DNA from: CAZVAO01 sp964625175 | GTDB lineage: Bacteria > Bacillota > UBA994 > PWPR01 | Assembly: GCA_964625175.1 (NCBI GenBank) | Contig: CAZVAO010000006.1 | Location: 1 to 42,201 of the forward strand | Length of the DNA stretch: 42,201 nucleotides | Reading direction: 5' to 3' | Shown here: piece after piece, positions 34,955-42,201 of the stretch | Layout of the letters: every line of letters begins with the position of its first letter | Position numbering within the stretch: position 1 is the stretch's first letter | The notes under the pieces: model-generated | Told to the model about the DNA's origin: nothing | The model's database searches: none | What the model saw: only the letters and a program-made list of their open reading frames with translations | Made by a program: the position numbers and the translations under genes

Positions 34955-35053
34955 TAACATGGCTAAAAACGTTACCTTTTACCATTTGGACATACCCCAA
35001 ATGTCGTTGCTCTCCGTAAAAGAAGTGCCTTATTATATTTTGCGAAATAATAA

Positions 35054-35083
35054 ACAGAGATTAGTCTTCAGACCAATCTCTGT
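35054..35083 (-). terminator. Terminator of the 35105-35503 gene
   Basis: A 13-base inverted repeat, ACAGAGATTaGTC/GACcAATCTCTGT around TTCA. Read on the - strand it is followed by TTATTATTT, so it should end the - strand gene. The + side has no T run, so it may only stabilise the radA transcript. Confidence 0.75.
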
Positions 35084-35104
35084 ATGCTTAAAGGGCTATT
35101 AAAT

Positions 35105-35503
35105 TTAGGAGAGATGGAGTGTTCCCATAGCCTCAATACGGCTCTGTTCTTTATCCATTATTTTCTCTAAGTCAAAGTTAAACGTGTTGAGTAAAGCTGA
35201 GAAATAGAACATGCATCGCCCCAGTTCGGTTTCAATCGCTTCTCCACATATTTCGCAGAGTTCGCCATCAATATGATCATCCATATGGTTTTTCATTTCT
35301 CGATAAGTGGTAATGCCTTCTGGAACAAACATGCTTGTGCTTTTAATTGAAATACAACCACAAGAAGTTGCTGCCTTAACAATCGCTCGGTTGAGGCGCG
35401 CATTCGACTCCTGCAATTTTGTCATGATATCCAAGACACTACGGTGACGAATTAAGTTATCGTCTACAGATTGTTGAAACGTAGAGTTTCTTTTTTCTGA
35501 CAT
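35105..35503 (-). CDS. Conserved small protein with MazG-like C-terminal helices, function unknown
   Basis: The 132-residue product begins with predicted helices (SVDDNLIRHRSVLDIMTKLQESNARLNRAIVKAAT). A CGC pair at 48-50 follows, then CEIC near 83-86, and a C-terminal stretch (ETELGRCMFYFSALLNTFNFDLEKIM) with the spacing of MazG/dUTPase-type helices. I believe related proteins occur in other Clostridia near radA, but I cannot name the family. The four cysteines might bind metal. The - strand start ATG 35503 has AGGTGAG upstream and a strong promoter. Coding status is sure; a nucleotide-hydrolase role would be a guess. Confidence 0.75.
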   Translation of the reverse strand: MSEKRNSTFQQSVDDNLIRHRSVLDIMTKLQESNARLNRAIVKAATSCGCISIKSTSMFVPEGITTYREMKNHMDDHIDGELCEICGEAIETELGRCMFYFSALLNTFNFDLEKIMDKEQSRIEAMGTLHLS

Positions 35504-35536
35504 TTAACTCACCTCTGTCCTCTGTCGTACAATAGA

Positions 35537-35566
35537 ATTATACTTATCCAATAGCGTATATGTCAA
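35537..35566 (-). promoter_or_regulatory. Sigma-A promoter of the 35105-35503 gene
   Basis: On the - strand, TTGACA (35566-35561), an 18-nt spacer and TATAAT (35542-35537). This is the best promoter consensus in the window, ending about 33 nt before the start codon. Confidence 0.85.
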
Positions 35567-35680
35567 ATGATTAGGCTGCTATATCTGAGATATTTCGTTA
35601 TTAGAAGTATTATTCTTCTTAGTATTCTTTTTAAAGAGTGAATATGTTATCCTATAACAAAGATATATGGAGATTTCACT

Positions 35681-35708
35681 TTTATTGTTTGTTTTTATTG
35701 GCTATAAT
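35681..35708 (+). promoter_or_regulatory. Putative promoter of the PIN/TRAM-ispD operon
   Basis: TATAAT (35703-35708) with TTTATT (35681-35686) 16 nt upstream. The -10 is perfect, the -35 weak. Confidence 0.55.
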
Positions 35709-35746
35709 CATATATTATATGAAAAAATAGAAAGGGGTTATGAATA

Positions 35747-36814
35747 ATGAAATTGCTACGTTACATTATACCAATTTTAGCGTTTTTTATTGGTTATCAA
35801 TTAGCGTATGAAGCTTTACCCATTATATCAGACTTCTTTCAGTTGGTAGTTGATCCGAGCATGGTCCAGTGGATTAACATCATTGGCGGTTTGATTTTGG
35901 CTTTAATAACGTTTTTGATGATCCCTTGGATTGCGCGACGAATGGTCTATTTTGTGGATTCTGTAGATATGCGGTTCCAACGCACACCGGTCCAAGATAT
36001 TATCGTTAGTATTGGCGGTTTGATTTCAGGACTAATCTTAGCCAACTTATTAACCGTTCCATTAAACAATATTCCAATCATAGGACAGTATTTGCCAGTG
36101 ATTGCCAATGTGCTAATTGGGTCATTTGGCTTGATGATTGCCTGGAATAAACGAAATGAACTGACTGCATTATTTTCAATCAATCGCGGCGGAGCGCCTG
36201 CCAAAAATGCTCAAATGGCATCAATCAAGATTTTGGACACGAGTGTGATTATTGACGGTCGCATATCAGATATTTGTGATACGGGGATTATTGAAGGAAC
36301 CATCGGTGTTCCTATTTTCGTATTAATGGAACTGCAATATATAGCCGATTCTGCGGATGCCTTGCGACGCAATAGGGGACGACGTGGGTTGGATGTTTTG
36401 AATAAAATGCAGAAGGATCTCGGGGCCCAGATTAAAATATTTGAAAAAGATTATGAAGATATTCCTGCGGTTGATAGTAAACTTATCAGTTTAGCCCAGG
36501 ATTTAGACGCTACTGTGATTACAAATGATTATAACTTGAATAAAGTCTGTAGCGTGCAAGGCGTTGCGGTTCTCAATATTAATGAACTTGCCAATGCCGT
36601 TAAGCCGGTCGTTCTTCCTGGTGAAGAGATGAATGTGTTGATTATTAAAGAGGGCAGAGAACATGATCAGGGCGTTGCTTACCTCGATGATGGGACGATG
36701 ATTGTCATCGAAGGCGGTCATAAGCACATCAATAAGGCCGAAACAGTGATTGTAACCTCTGTTTTACAAACAGCGGCAGGTCGAATGATCTTTGCCAAAC
36801 TAAAGAATCTGTAA
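35747..36814 (+). CDS. PIN/TRAM-domain membrane protein (YacL type)
   Basis: The N-terminus has four membrane segments (about residues 4-24, 42-62, 84-104 and 112-132). A PIN ribonuclease-like domain (about 162-275) follows, with the acidic pattern D164 in LDTSVIID, D in TVITNDYNL, and E in LMELQYIAD, and then a TRAM domain (about 290-350) for RNA binding. This is the YacL family of Firmicutes and relatives. Its targets are not established, and nuclease activity is inferred from the fold. It is 355 residues long. AAAGGGG precedes ATG 35747. It leads an operon with ispD 13 nt downstream. Confidence 0.93.
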   Translation: MKLLRYIIPILAFFIGYQLAYEALPIISDFFQLVVDPSMVQWINIIGGLILALITFLMIPWIARRMVYFVDSVDMRFQRTPVQDIIVSIGGLISGLILANLLTVPLNNIPIIGQYLPVIANVLIGSFGLMIAWNKRNELTALFSINRGGAPAKNAQMASIKILDTSVIIDGRISDICDTGIIEGTIGVPIFVLMELQYIADSADALRRNRGRRGLDVLNKMQKDLGAQIKIFEKDYEDIPAVDSKLISLAQDLDATVITNDYNLNKVCSVQGVAVLNINELANAVKPVVLPGEEMNVLIIKEGREHDQGVAYLDDGTMIVIEGGHKHINKAETVIVTSVLQTAAGRMIFAKLKNL

Positions 36815-36827
36815 TAGAGGGATTATT

Positions 36828-37505
36828 ATGCAGGTTAGTGTGATTATAGTTGCTGCTGGTAGTGGTAGGCGAATGGGCAGTAATTTGAATAAAGTCTATG
36901 TTCCATTAGGAAATCATCGTGTCTTAACCTATTCGCTCCGATCCTTTGATTCAATTCCTGAGGTTGCGGAGTTAATTTGCGTTTGCAGGACGACCGATCA
37001 AGAGTTGTTAGCAGAATGTTTGGCAGATGCTGGTATCAAAAAAACCGTCAAGATAGTCATTGGTGGAGCCACTCGCCAAGAGTCCGTCAACAATGGTTTA
37101 AAGGCAATGGCCGTAAGCAGCAAATTTTTTGCAATTCATGATGGCGCTCGTCCCTTCATCACCCCCCAAAAAATTAATACTTTGCTTCAACTGGTTCAGA
37201 AACATGGAGCGGTTATTCCGGCTTTACCTCTAAAAGATACGATTAAAATTGCAGACGATGGTTTAGTTATAAAAACGCTCCCCCGAGAGAAGCTGATTGC
37301 GGTTCAAACCCCTCAAATTTTCAAGCGTGAGCTAGCGATCTTTTTCAATACAAATCAGGCTGTCACGGATGATGCATCTTTTTTAGAAGGGCATTATCCG
37401 GTTGCGATATGTGAAGGGGATCGTCTGAATATTAAACTAACTGAACCCGCAGATCTTTGGTTTGCGGAAACCATTATCAGAAAGGTGGCACAATTCCAAT
37501 GGTAA
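36828..37505 (+). CDS. ispD: 2-C-methyl-D-erythritol 4-phosphate cytidylyltransferase IspD
   Basis: It transfers CMP to MEP in the non-mevalonate isoprenoid pathway. The nucleotide-binding IIVAAGSGRRMG and downstream K in NLNKVYVPL are at residues 5-27, with HDGARPF and the C-terminal DDASFLE also present. The length of 225 residues is normal. AGAGGGA precedes ATG 36828. The stop overlaps the following ispF-mrnC start by 7 nt, so the two MEP-pathway steps are coupled. Confidence 0.96.
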   Translation: MQVSVIIVAAGSGRRMGSNLNKVYVPLGNHRVLTYSLRSFDSIPEVAELICVCRTTDQELLAECLADAGIKKTVKIVIGGATRQESVNNGLKAMAVSSKFFAIHDGARPFITPQKINTLLQLVQKHGAVIPALPLKDTIKIADDGLVIKTLPREKLIAVQTPQIFKRELAIFFNTNQAVTDDASFLEGHYPVAICEGDRLNIKLTEPADLWFAETIIRKVAQFQW

Positions 37506-38377
37506 AAACAGGACTTGGCTTTGATGTCCACCGATTTCAGGAGGGCCGACCATGTATATTGGCTGGAGTGGATATTCCTTCAACTCAGGGTTTGGTGGGT
37601 CATTCCGACGCTGACGTTGCTACCCATGCGATTATTGATGCAATTTTGGGCGCAGCAGCGCTGGGAGATATTGGACAATGGTTCCCAGATCATGATCCTA
37701 CATATTTAAATATCCGCAGTATAACCCTGCTAGAAAAAGTGATAGCGGTACTACATGAACGGGGTTGGCAGTTAGAACATATTGATGTGACGATAGCGGC
37801 TGAGCTACCCAAAATTGCACCCTATTATGGGGCAATGCGCGCGTGTATAGCAGAGGCTATAGCTGTGGGAATTGATGCGGTCAGTATCAAGGCGACCACG
37901 ACAGAGAAGTTGGGATTCATAGGCCGGGGTGAGGGTATTGCCGCGATGGCTGTTGCAACTATAGGCTCTGTAAATTCTGCAGGAAAATCGCAAAAAAAAC
38001 TGGATGTGCGTCAATTATCTCCACAGAACATGGCCTATATCGGTGATGCGGTGTATGAGCTCCATATACGACGACACTTGCTAGAGAAGGGTATTACACG
38101 CGGATATGCTTTGCAGAAGGCGGCATTAAGCTACGTCTCAGCTACGGCTCAAGCGCAGATGGCCCAAGCCATTAAAGATGGCTTAAGTGTGGAAGAGCAG
38201 CGCATTTTAAAATGGGGGCGCAATGCGAGTAGTGGAAGTATTCCTAAGAACACTGTGGCAATCGATTATCGCTACAGTACCGGGATAGAAGCCCTTATTG
38301 GATATCTACATTTGAATGGCCAGGCAGAGCGATTGGCCGAAATTCTTGATTTGATGATTAAAGCCAGGGAGGAGTAA
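37499..38377 (+). CDS. ispF: IspF-MrnC fusion: MEcPP synthase joined to Mini-ribonuclease III
   Basis: One uninterrupted 292-residue frame holds two enzymes. Residues 1-157 are IspF (2-C-methyl-D-erythritol 2,4-cyclodiphosphate synthase), with metal ligands D9 and H11 in GFDVHRF, GHSDADV at 34-40, and the KATTTEKLGFIGRGEGIAA signature at 131-149. Residues about 170-290 are Mini-RNase III (MrnC), which matures 23S rRNA, with YIGDAVYE (D183), RGRNA-type WGRNASSGSIPKN, and IEALIGYL (E264). The linker is short (about 158-169) and includes an A8 run at 37992-37999. ATG 37499 with GGTGG upstream is the start. In relatives the two are separate genes divided by gltX, cysE and cysS, which are missing here. 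Confidence 0.93.
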   Translation: MVKTGLGFDVHRFQEGRPCILAGVDIPSTQGLVGHSDADVATHAIIDAILGAAALGDIGQWFPDHDPTYLNIRSITLLEKVIAVLHERGWQLEHIDVTIAAELPKIAPYYGAMRACIAEAIAVGIDAVSIKATTTEKLGFIGRGEGIAAMAVATIGSVNSAGKSQKKLDVRQLSPQNMAYIGDAVYELHIRRHLLEKGITRGYALQKAALSYVSATAQAQMAQAIKDGLSVEEQRILKWGRNASSGSIPKNTVAIDYRYSTGIEALIGYLHLNGQAERLAEILDLMIKAREE

Positions 38378-38380
38378 CAC

Positions 38381-39061
38381 ATGTTAAAAGTAGAACTACT
38401 TACCTATACACCTGAGCCAGAGCGAACTGTTGCAGCTGCAGCCCGTTTATGCTATTCACCGCGCGGAGCGAGTGAGCTTCAGCAGGATTTAACCGAAAAA
38501 GAGATTGGCAGCTTGTTAAAAAGATTACGGGAGATGGGACATACCTCTACCTTCGAACATGTTTCGTTCACCTTCGCGATTGAAGGTGTAAGCCGGGTAT
38601 TGAGTCACCAATTAGTCCGACATCGGATTGCTTCCTATTCTCAGAAATCACAACGTTATGTGACTGAGAACAATTTCGATTTTGTTGTACCCCCCGGTAT
38701 TGCACACAACCCTGCCGCATTAGCGATTTTTGAGGAGCAGATGGCCTCTGCTCGGGAAGCCTATCAGCGACTGGCTGAACTGGTGCATCAGGAAGATGCT
38801 CGCTATGTTTTACCCAATGCCACCGAGACTAAGATTGTCGTAACCATGAATGCGCGATCACTGATTCATTTCTTCAGTGTGCGCTCCTGTATGCGGGCGC
38901 AGCATGAAATCAGGCAGCTATCGGATCAGATGATTAAACTGGTCAAGGAGGTAGCCCCACGGCTTTTTGATAAAGTTGGACCATCATGTGTGACTGAAGG
39001 CGTATGCCATGAGGGCAAATTGACTTGTGGACGACTTAATCGGTTAAAAAAGGATGAGTAA
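38381..39061 (+). CDS. thyX: Flavin-dependent thymidylate synthase ThyX
   Basis: It methylates dUMP with methylene-THF, using FAD/NADPH as reductant. The ThyX motif RHRxxSxxxxSxR is present as RHRIASYSQKSQR (residues 80-92), with FEHVSFTF before it and a C-terminal RAQHEIRQLSDQM block. It is 226 residues long. GGAGG precedes ATG 38381, three bases after the mrnC stop. No thyA is in the window. The dCMP deaminase and GlyA could supply its two substrates. Confidence 0.97.
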   Translation: MLKVELLTYTPEPERTVAAAARLCYSPRGASELQQDLTEKEIGSLLKRLREMGHTSTFEHVSFTFAIEGVSRVLSHQLVRHRIASYSQKSQRYVTENNFDFVVPPGIAHNPAALAIFEEQMASAREAYQRLAELVHQEDARYVLPNATETKIVVTMNARSLIHFFSVRSCMRAQHEIRQLSDQMIKLVKEVAPRLFDKVGPSCVTEGVCHEGKLTCGRLNRLKKDE

Positions 39062-39062
39062 T

Positions 39063-39803
39063 ATGCAAATTGAAGGTAGACAAGCCGTGTTGACAGCCTT
39101 GCAGAAAGGGCAGCAAATTGAAAAGATAACGCTACTGCGCAGTGCCCATGGACAGATTATTAAAGAAATTCTCCAATTAGCACGAGAGCAACGTATTCCC
39201 GTTGTCCAGCTGGATCGTAATAAATTGGATCAAATAGGCAAGACTCATAACCACCAGGGGGTTATTGCCCTCGCTCCAGCATGGAGCTACACAGATTTTT
39301 CGGAATTACTGCACAAATGTCGAACCAAAGAAGGTGTAGCACCCTTTATTGTTATTCTTGATCATATTAAGGATCCACACAACTTTGGTTCAATCATTCG
39401 CACCGCTGATGCAGCTGGAGTTGACGGAATTATTATCCCACAAAGAAGAAGTGTTGGCATTACGGAGGTCGTTGTCAAAGTCAGTGCTGGAGCGGTTTCA
39501 GCTGTTCCGATTGTGAGAGTGACCAACCTATCTCAGACAATTGATGAATTGAAAGATAAGGGATTCTGGATTATTGGAACAGATGCAGAAGGAAAACAAG
39601 AGATTTACGATGTGGATTTAACGATTCCAATTGCATTGCTAATCGGTAGTGAGGGGCAGGGAATCGGTCGCGCATTAGCACAAAAATCCGACCATTTGAC
39701 GAAGCTGCCCATGGGCGGAGAAGTGACTTCCTTAAATGCAGCAGTTGCTGCTGGAGTTTGTATGTTTGAGGTCGTAAGGCAACGTCGCTTGAAGTCGGAA
39801 TAG
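39063..39803 (+). CDS. rlmB: 23S rRNA 2'-O-methyltransferase RlmB (SpoU/TrmH family)
   Basis: It methylates a guanosine (G2251 in E. coli numbering) of 23S rRNA. It has an N-terminal substrate-binding domain (IEGRQAVLTALQKG) and the SPOUT knot with three family motifs: DHIKDPHNFGSIIRTADAAG, LLIGSEGQGIGR and LPMGGEVTSLNAAVAAG. The 246-residue start at ATG 39063 is preferred: AAGGATGAG sits before it, while the alternative ATG 39054 has the ribosome site too close. It overlaps thyX in the latter case. The yacP/rae1 gene that usually follows is absent. Confidence 0.95.
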   Translation: MQIEGRQAVLTALQKGQQIEKITLLRSAHGQIIKEILQLAREQRIPVVQLDRNKLDQIGKTHNHQGVIALAPAWSYTDFSELLHKCRTKEGVAPFIVILDHIKDPHNFGSIIRTADAAGVDGIIIPQRRSVGITEVVVKVSAGAVSAVPIVRVTNLSQTIDELKDKGFWIIGTDAEGKQEIYDVDLTIPIALLIGSEGQGIGRALAQKSDHLTKLPMGGEVTSLNAAVAAGVCMFEVVRQRRLKSE

Positions 39804-39815
39804 CCTGCGATTTCC

Positions 39816-39844
39816 TTGACGGCAGACCCGCGCAACAGTATAAT
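39816..39844 (+). promoter_or_regulatory. Sigma-A promoter of sigH
   Basis: TTGACG (39816-39821), exactly 17 nt, TATAAT (39839-39844): near-consensus, 57 nt before the sigH start. Confidence 0.85.
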
Positions 39845-39901
39845 ATGTATGTGTGTAACAGCTTATGACAGAAGAGATAATTCCGAAAGTGAGGCGATTT
39901 G

Positions 39902-40543
39902 ATGGACATGCCAGCACAACGTGTCGTTGCTGCCCCGTATGACTTTTTGCCAGAGGAAGAGATTGTTGAAGCTGCAAAATATGGTAGTCACTATGCCTAC
40001 GAATTTATTTTCCACCGTTATCGAGGGTTTGTAAGAGCCAAGGCTCGATCCTATTTTTTGATTGGTGCAGACCGCGAAGACATTGTTCAAGAGGGTATGA
40101 TTGGCCTCTACAAGGCAATCCGTGATTATCGAACGGATAAATTGGCCTCTTTTAGGGCTTTTGCTGAGCTTTGTGTAACCCGCCAGATTATCACTGCGAT
40201 TAAAACCGCAACCCGACAGAAACATATCCCGCTAAACTCATATGTTTCACTCAATAAACCCATTTATGATGAAGAATCCGATCGCACATTGCTCGATGTA
40301 TTAAAAGCAAATAAGGAAACAGATCCAGAGCAATTGGTGATTAATTATGAAGACTATCGAGCCATAGAGTATCGCTTGACTGAAATATTGAGTGATCTAG
40401 AGTGGCGCGTGCTGATGTCTTATCTAGATGGCAATTCTTATCAGGAAATTGCTGAGCATTTGAACCGCCATGTGAAGTCAGTGGATAACGCTCTACAACG
40501 AGTCAAACGAAAACTTGAAAAGTATTTAGAAGATCGCAATTAA
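39902..40543 (+). CDS. sigH: RNA polymerase sigma factor SigH
   Basis: This is a sigma-70 family factor of the Bacillus Spo0H type, controlling early stationary-phase, competence or sporulation genes. Region 2 is clear (YEFIFHRYRGFVRAKARSYF; the ADREDIVQEGMIGLYKAIRDY -10 recognition stretch). So is region 4 (LSDLEWRVLMSYLDGNSYQEIAEHLNRHVKSVDNALQRVKRKL). It is 213 residues long. ATG 39902 with GAGGCGAT upstream is preferred to TTG 39899. The place after rlmB and before tRNAs and tuf is conserved. With spoVT, yabP, yabQ and spoIIE missing from their usual places, its regulon here may not be sporulation. Confidence 0.95.
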   Translation: MDMPAQRVVAAPYDFLPEEEIVEAAKYGSHYAYEFIFHRYRGFVRAKARSYFLIGADREDIVQEGMIGLYKAIRDYRTDKLASFRAFAELCVTRQIITAIKTATRQKHIPLNSYVSLNKPIYDEESDRTLLDVLKANKETDPEQLVINYEDYRAIEYRLTEILSDLEWRVLMSYLDGNSYQEIAEHLNRHVKSVDNALQRVKRKLEKYLEDRN

Positions 40544-40561
40544 ACAAATTCGTTTTATCAG

Positions 40562-40590
40562 TTGACTTTTTATGTTTCCTTGGATATAAT
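40562..40590 (+). promoter_or_regulatory. Sigma-A promoter of the tRNA-Tyr/Gly/Thr cluster
   Basis: TTGACT (40562-40567), 17 nt, TATAAT (40585-40590), followed by the tRNA-Tyr 26 nt later. Confidence 0.88.
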
Positions 40591-40616
40591 GTGAGACGCG
40601 TCATCTCAAATGACGA

Positions 40617-40701
40617 GGAGAGATGCCCGAGTGGCTAAAGGGGGCGGACTGTAAATCCGTTAGCGACGCTTACGTTGGTTCGAATCCAACTCTCTCCACC
40701 A
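40617..40701 (+). tRNA. tRNA-Tyr (GTA)
   Basis: A class II tRNA with acceptor GGAGAGA/TCTCTCC, anticodon GTA in GGACTGTAAATCC, a long variable arm (GTTAGCGACGCTTAC region), T-arm GTTGG/CCAAC and encoded CCA. Confidence 0.97.
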
Positions 40702-40706
40702 AATAT

Positions 40707-40932
<226 letters not shown>

Positions 40933-40937
40933 TGTTT

Positions 40938-41013
<76 letters not shown>

Positions 41014-41021
41014 CAAGAGAT

Positions 41022-41049
41022 AGATCAGAATTTATTCTGATCTTTTTTT
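41022..41049 (+). terminator. Terminator of the tRNA cluster
   Basis: Perfect AGATCAGAA (41022-41030) with TTCTGATCT (41035-41043), loop TTTA, then T7. In copy B the equivalent stem carries one G-to-A change. Confidence 0.88.
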
Positions 41050-41118
41050 GATTAACGGATTAGAACCGGTACCAAACGCATTTTCAATGCGTTGCGCTAC
41101 CGACTGAGCTACTCGAGT
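41046..41118 (-). pseudogene. tRNA relic A, inverted (Phe-type GAA anticodon arm)
   Basis: On the - strand a tRNA-like order is readable: TA-GCTCAGTCGGTA-GCGC D-arm, anticodon stem ACGCA/TGCGT with loop TTGAAAA (GAA, Phe), and T-arm ACCGG-TTCTAAT-CCGTT with one mismatch. The 3' acceptor strand does not pair with the 5' strand and no CCA is present, so it is not a working tRNA. The D- and T-arm sequences resemble the neighbouring tRNA-Thr. Confidence 0.65.
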
Positions 41119-41124
41119 TTCTAA

Positions 41125-41428
41125 AAAAGGGACTGACAAACAGAATCGCGTCTGGTCAAGGCAGACCGAACATTGCGATAAGAGACATACTTTAGTATGG
41201 CGATTGAGGAATGTGACACGATAACGTAGAGCAGGCACGATTATGGAAGTCAGAGTAGAGCGCGGCCTTTTGGGACGAGGTCACTCTCTAATGCCCACAA
41301 TTGGGTCCACTCTGCGTCGCCTGCGGTTTTTCTGCAATTTCACAATACTGAAGTATGGCTTCATTTTGAAAAACCTTGTCGCCTTGATTGATCCACAATT
41401 CTGAACACCAGAGATCTGGATATGAAAA
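41125..41428. other. Non-coding spacer between the two tRNA-derived repeats
   Basis: It has no credible gene. It holds short palindromes (CATACTTTAGTATG at 41186-41199; ATACT-GA-AGTAT at 41345-41356) and GTCTG/CAGAC near 41150-41170. It has the look of interspersed repeat DNA, which cannot be tested from one window. Confidence 0.45.
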
Positions 41429-41551
41429 GTCGCAAGCTCCACAAGAGATAGATCAGAATTTATTCTAATCTTTTTTTGATTAACGGATTAGAACCGGTGA
41501 CAAACGCATTTTCAATGCGTTGCGCTACGACTGAACTACGCGAGTTTCTAA
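41429..41551 (+). repeat. Copy B of the ~123-bp tRNA-derived direct repeat
   Basis: It starts with GTCGCAAGCTCCA, the tRNA-Thr 3' end, without the rest of the tRNA. It runs through the mutated terminator stem and the inverted tRNA-like part, with small deletions and substitutions relative to copy A. Confidence 0.85.
41472..41545 (-). pseudogene. tRNA relic B, inverted
   Basis: The copy B version of the tRNA-like sequence on the - strand: 5' ACTCGCG-TA, a damaged D-arm (GTTCAGTCGTAGCGC), the same GAA anticodon arm, and T-arm ACCGG-TTCTAAT. It lacks a pairing acceptor and CCA. Its 5' end matches tRNA-Thr (CTCGCGTAG) better than copy A does. Confidence 0.6.
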
Positions 41552-41955
41552 GACAGGGGGCTGACTACCAAACTTATAAACTGAATACTTCGCTCTCCTG
41601 AGCACTGCTAGTTGCGTTCTTAGGCAATCTTTGGTTCGAGTTTCGTTGCGTACCCTTACGATCTGTTTTAAAGAGGGGACACACCTTTTACTCTGAGCTT
41701 CTTGTTTGTGGAAGCCAGCCATAAACAAAACTTAATTGGTAGGCACTATTTCATCACCAAAAGTATTTCCCTAAGTTGGAGATAAGCGTTAACCTGCTGA
41801 TTTCGAAATGAGCCTTTCTTTGGGGTTAGCGGGCAAACACAACACGGGAGGGCGTGAAACCCTCCTCTGCTTAACAGTAATAACGAATAAAATTTACGTA
41901 TTATTCTGAAAATTCGTTGTAATTGTAAAATATTTGTTAGAGAAGGCTAAAAACA
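41552..41955. other. Leader region upstream of tuf without a visible gene
   Basis: About 400 bases without a convincing coding frame. A hairpin GGAGGG/CCCTCC lies near 41847-41866, without a T run. The last 80 bases are AT-rich, as expected upstream of a strong promoter. Confidence 0.4.
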
Positions 41956-41984
41956 TTGACTATAGTAAGGGTTGTTGGTAAAAT
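41956..41984 (+). promoter_or_regulatory. Sigma-A promoter of tuf
   Basis: TTGACT (41956-41961), 17 nt, TAAAAT (41979-41984), 31 nt before the tuf ATG. Confidence 0.85.
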
Positions 41985-42015
41985 AACTTTGAAATCTGAG
42001 AGGGAGGTCATGTAA

Positions 42016-42201
42016 ATGGCTAAGAAAAAATTTGAAAGAAATAAACCCCACGTAAATATTGGAACAATTGGTCATATTGATCATGGCAAAACAACATTAA
42101 CCGCAGCAATTACCAAAGTTTTAGCAGCATACGGTGGTGTATCCGCCGTTACAAATTTTGAAGATATCGATAAGGCTCCAGAAGAGCGCGAACGCGGTAT
42201 T
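42016..42201 (+). CDS. tuf: Elongation factor Tu, 5' part only
   Basis: The first 62 codons of EF-Tu, the GTPase that brings aminoacyl-tRNA to the ribosome. G1 is intact (GHIDHGKTT, about residues 18-26), and the switch I approach (DKAPEERERGI) runs to the window edge. GHIDHGKT has Ile where most EF-Tu have Val, a conservative change. GGGAGG precedes ATG 42016. The gene continues beyond the window. Position after sigH and tRNAs matches other Clostridia. Confidence 0.97.
   Translation, partial: MAKKKFERNKPHVNIGTIGHIDHGKTTLTAAITKVLAAYGGVSAVTNFEDIDKAPEERERGI

Noticed and set aside
34983..35003. CATTTGG/CCAAATG hairpin just after radA as its terminator.
   Set aside because: The stem is only 7 pairs and has no T run on either strand. 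It may be a transcript-end structure, but I could not support termination.
34914..35102. A 62-codon frame after radA.
   Set aside because: It begins inside radA in another frame, and its end covers the terminator hairpin at 35054-35083. There is no independent support.
41032..41728. Minus-strand frames in the tRNA-derived repeat region.
   Set aside because: They translate tRNA relics and terminators. Similar ends in the two frames are due to the DNA repeat, not to protein conservation.

Overview
This window reads as a chromosomal housekeeping region of a Firmicutes (Bacillota) bacterium of the Clostridia/Negativicutes type, with moderately low GC by eye. The evidence is synteny and gene content: mfd, spoVB-like, mazG, hup, rqcP, divIC, ppx, tilS, hpt and ftsH in the order known from Bacillus and Clostridia; the ctsR-mcsA-mcsB-clpC heat-shock operon; and radA, PIN/TRAM, ispD, ispF, mrnC, thyX, rlmB, sigH, tRNAs and tuf. 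I cannot name the genus. Nearly all genes lie on the + strand. The two exceptions are a membrane protein (15961-17244) and a small conserved protein (35105-35503).

Layout. 1-7440: transcription-coupled repair (mfd), a lipid-carrier flippase family protein, MazG, the HU nucleoid protein and the ribosome rescue factor RqcP, closed by a strong terminator. 7601-13200: divIC, ppx/gppA, initiator and elongator tRNA-Met, tilS, hpt and ftsH. 13373-17244: a CofE-like protein, formate-THF ligase and the opposite-strand membrane protein. 17389-21529: NAD synthesis (nadA, nadC), biotin ligase, the Sua5 tRNA t6A enzyme and a YwlE-type arginine phosphatase. 21646-28470: rpiB, glyA, upp, a dCMP deaminase, guaB and an EF-G-like GTPase. 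28530-33178: the CtsR-controlled operon. 33593-40543: radA, the small opposite-strand gene, PIN/TRAM, ispD, an ispF-mrnC fusion, thyX, rlmB and sigH. 40560-42201: tRNA-Tyr, tRNA-Gly and tRNA-Thr, a repeat-rich stretch derived from tRNA sequences, and the start of tuf.

How the parts fit. Several small pathways are represented. McsB (writer), ClpC (unfoldase) and YwlE (eraser) form a protein-arginine-phosphorylation quality-control set. Fhs, GlyA and ThyX belong to one-carbon and thymidylate metabolism, with the dCMP deaminase supplying dUMP. Hpt, Upp and GuaB belong to nucleotide salvage and GMP synthesis. The sporulation genes normally interleaved with the first block (spoVT, yabP, yabQ, spoIIE) are all absent, as are disA after radA and gltX/cysE/cysS between ispF and mrnC. 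This suggests a streamlined, probably non-sporulating lineage.

Most of the window is conventional. The points most worth a second look are the in-frame IspF-MrnC fusion with an A8 tract in its linker; the tRNA-derived direct and inverted repeats between tRNA-Gly and tuf; an initiator tRNA with C1-C72 instead of C1-A72; and an EF-G-like GTPase with NKLN in place of NKxD. I found no CRISPR array, complete mobile element or clearly new multi-gene system.
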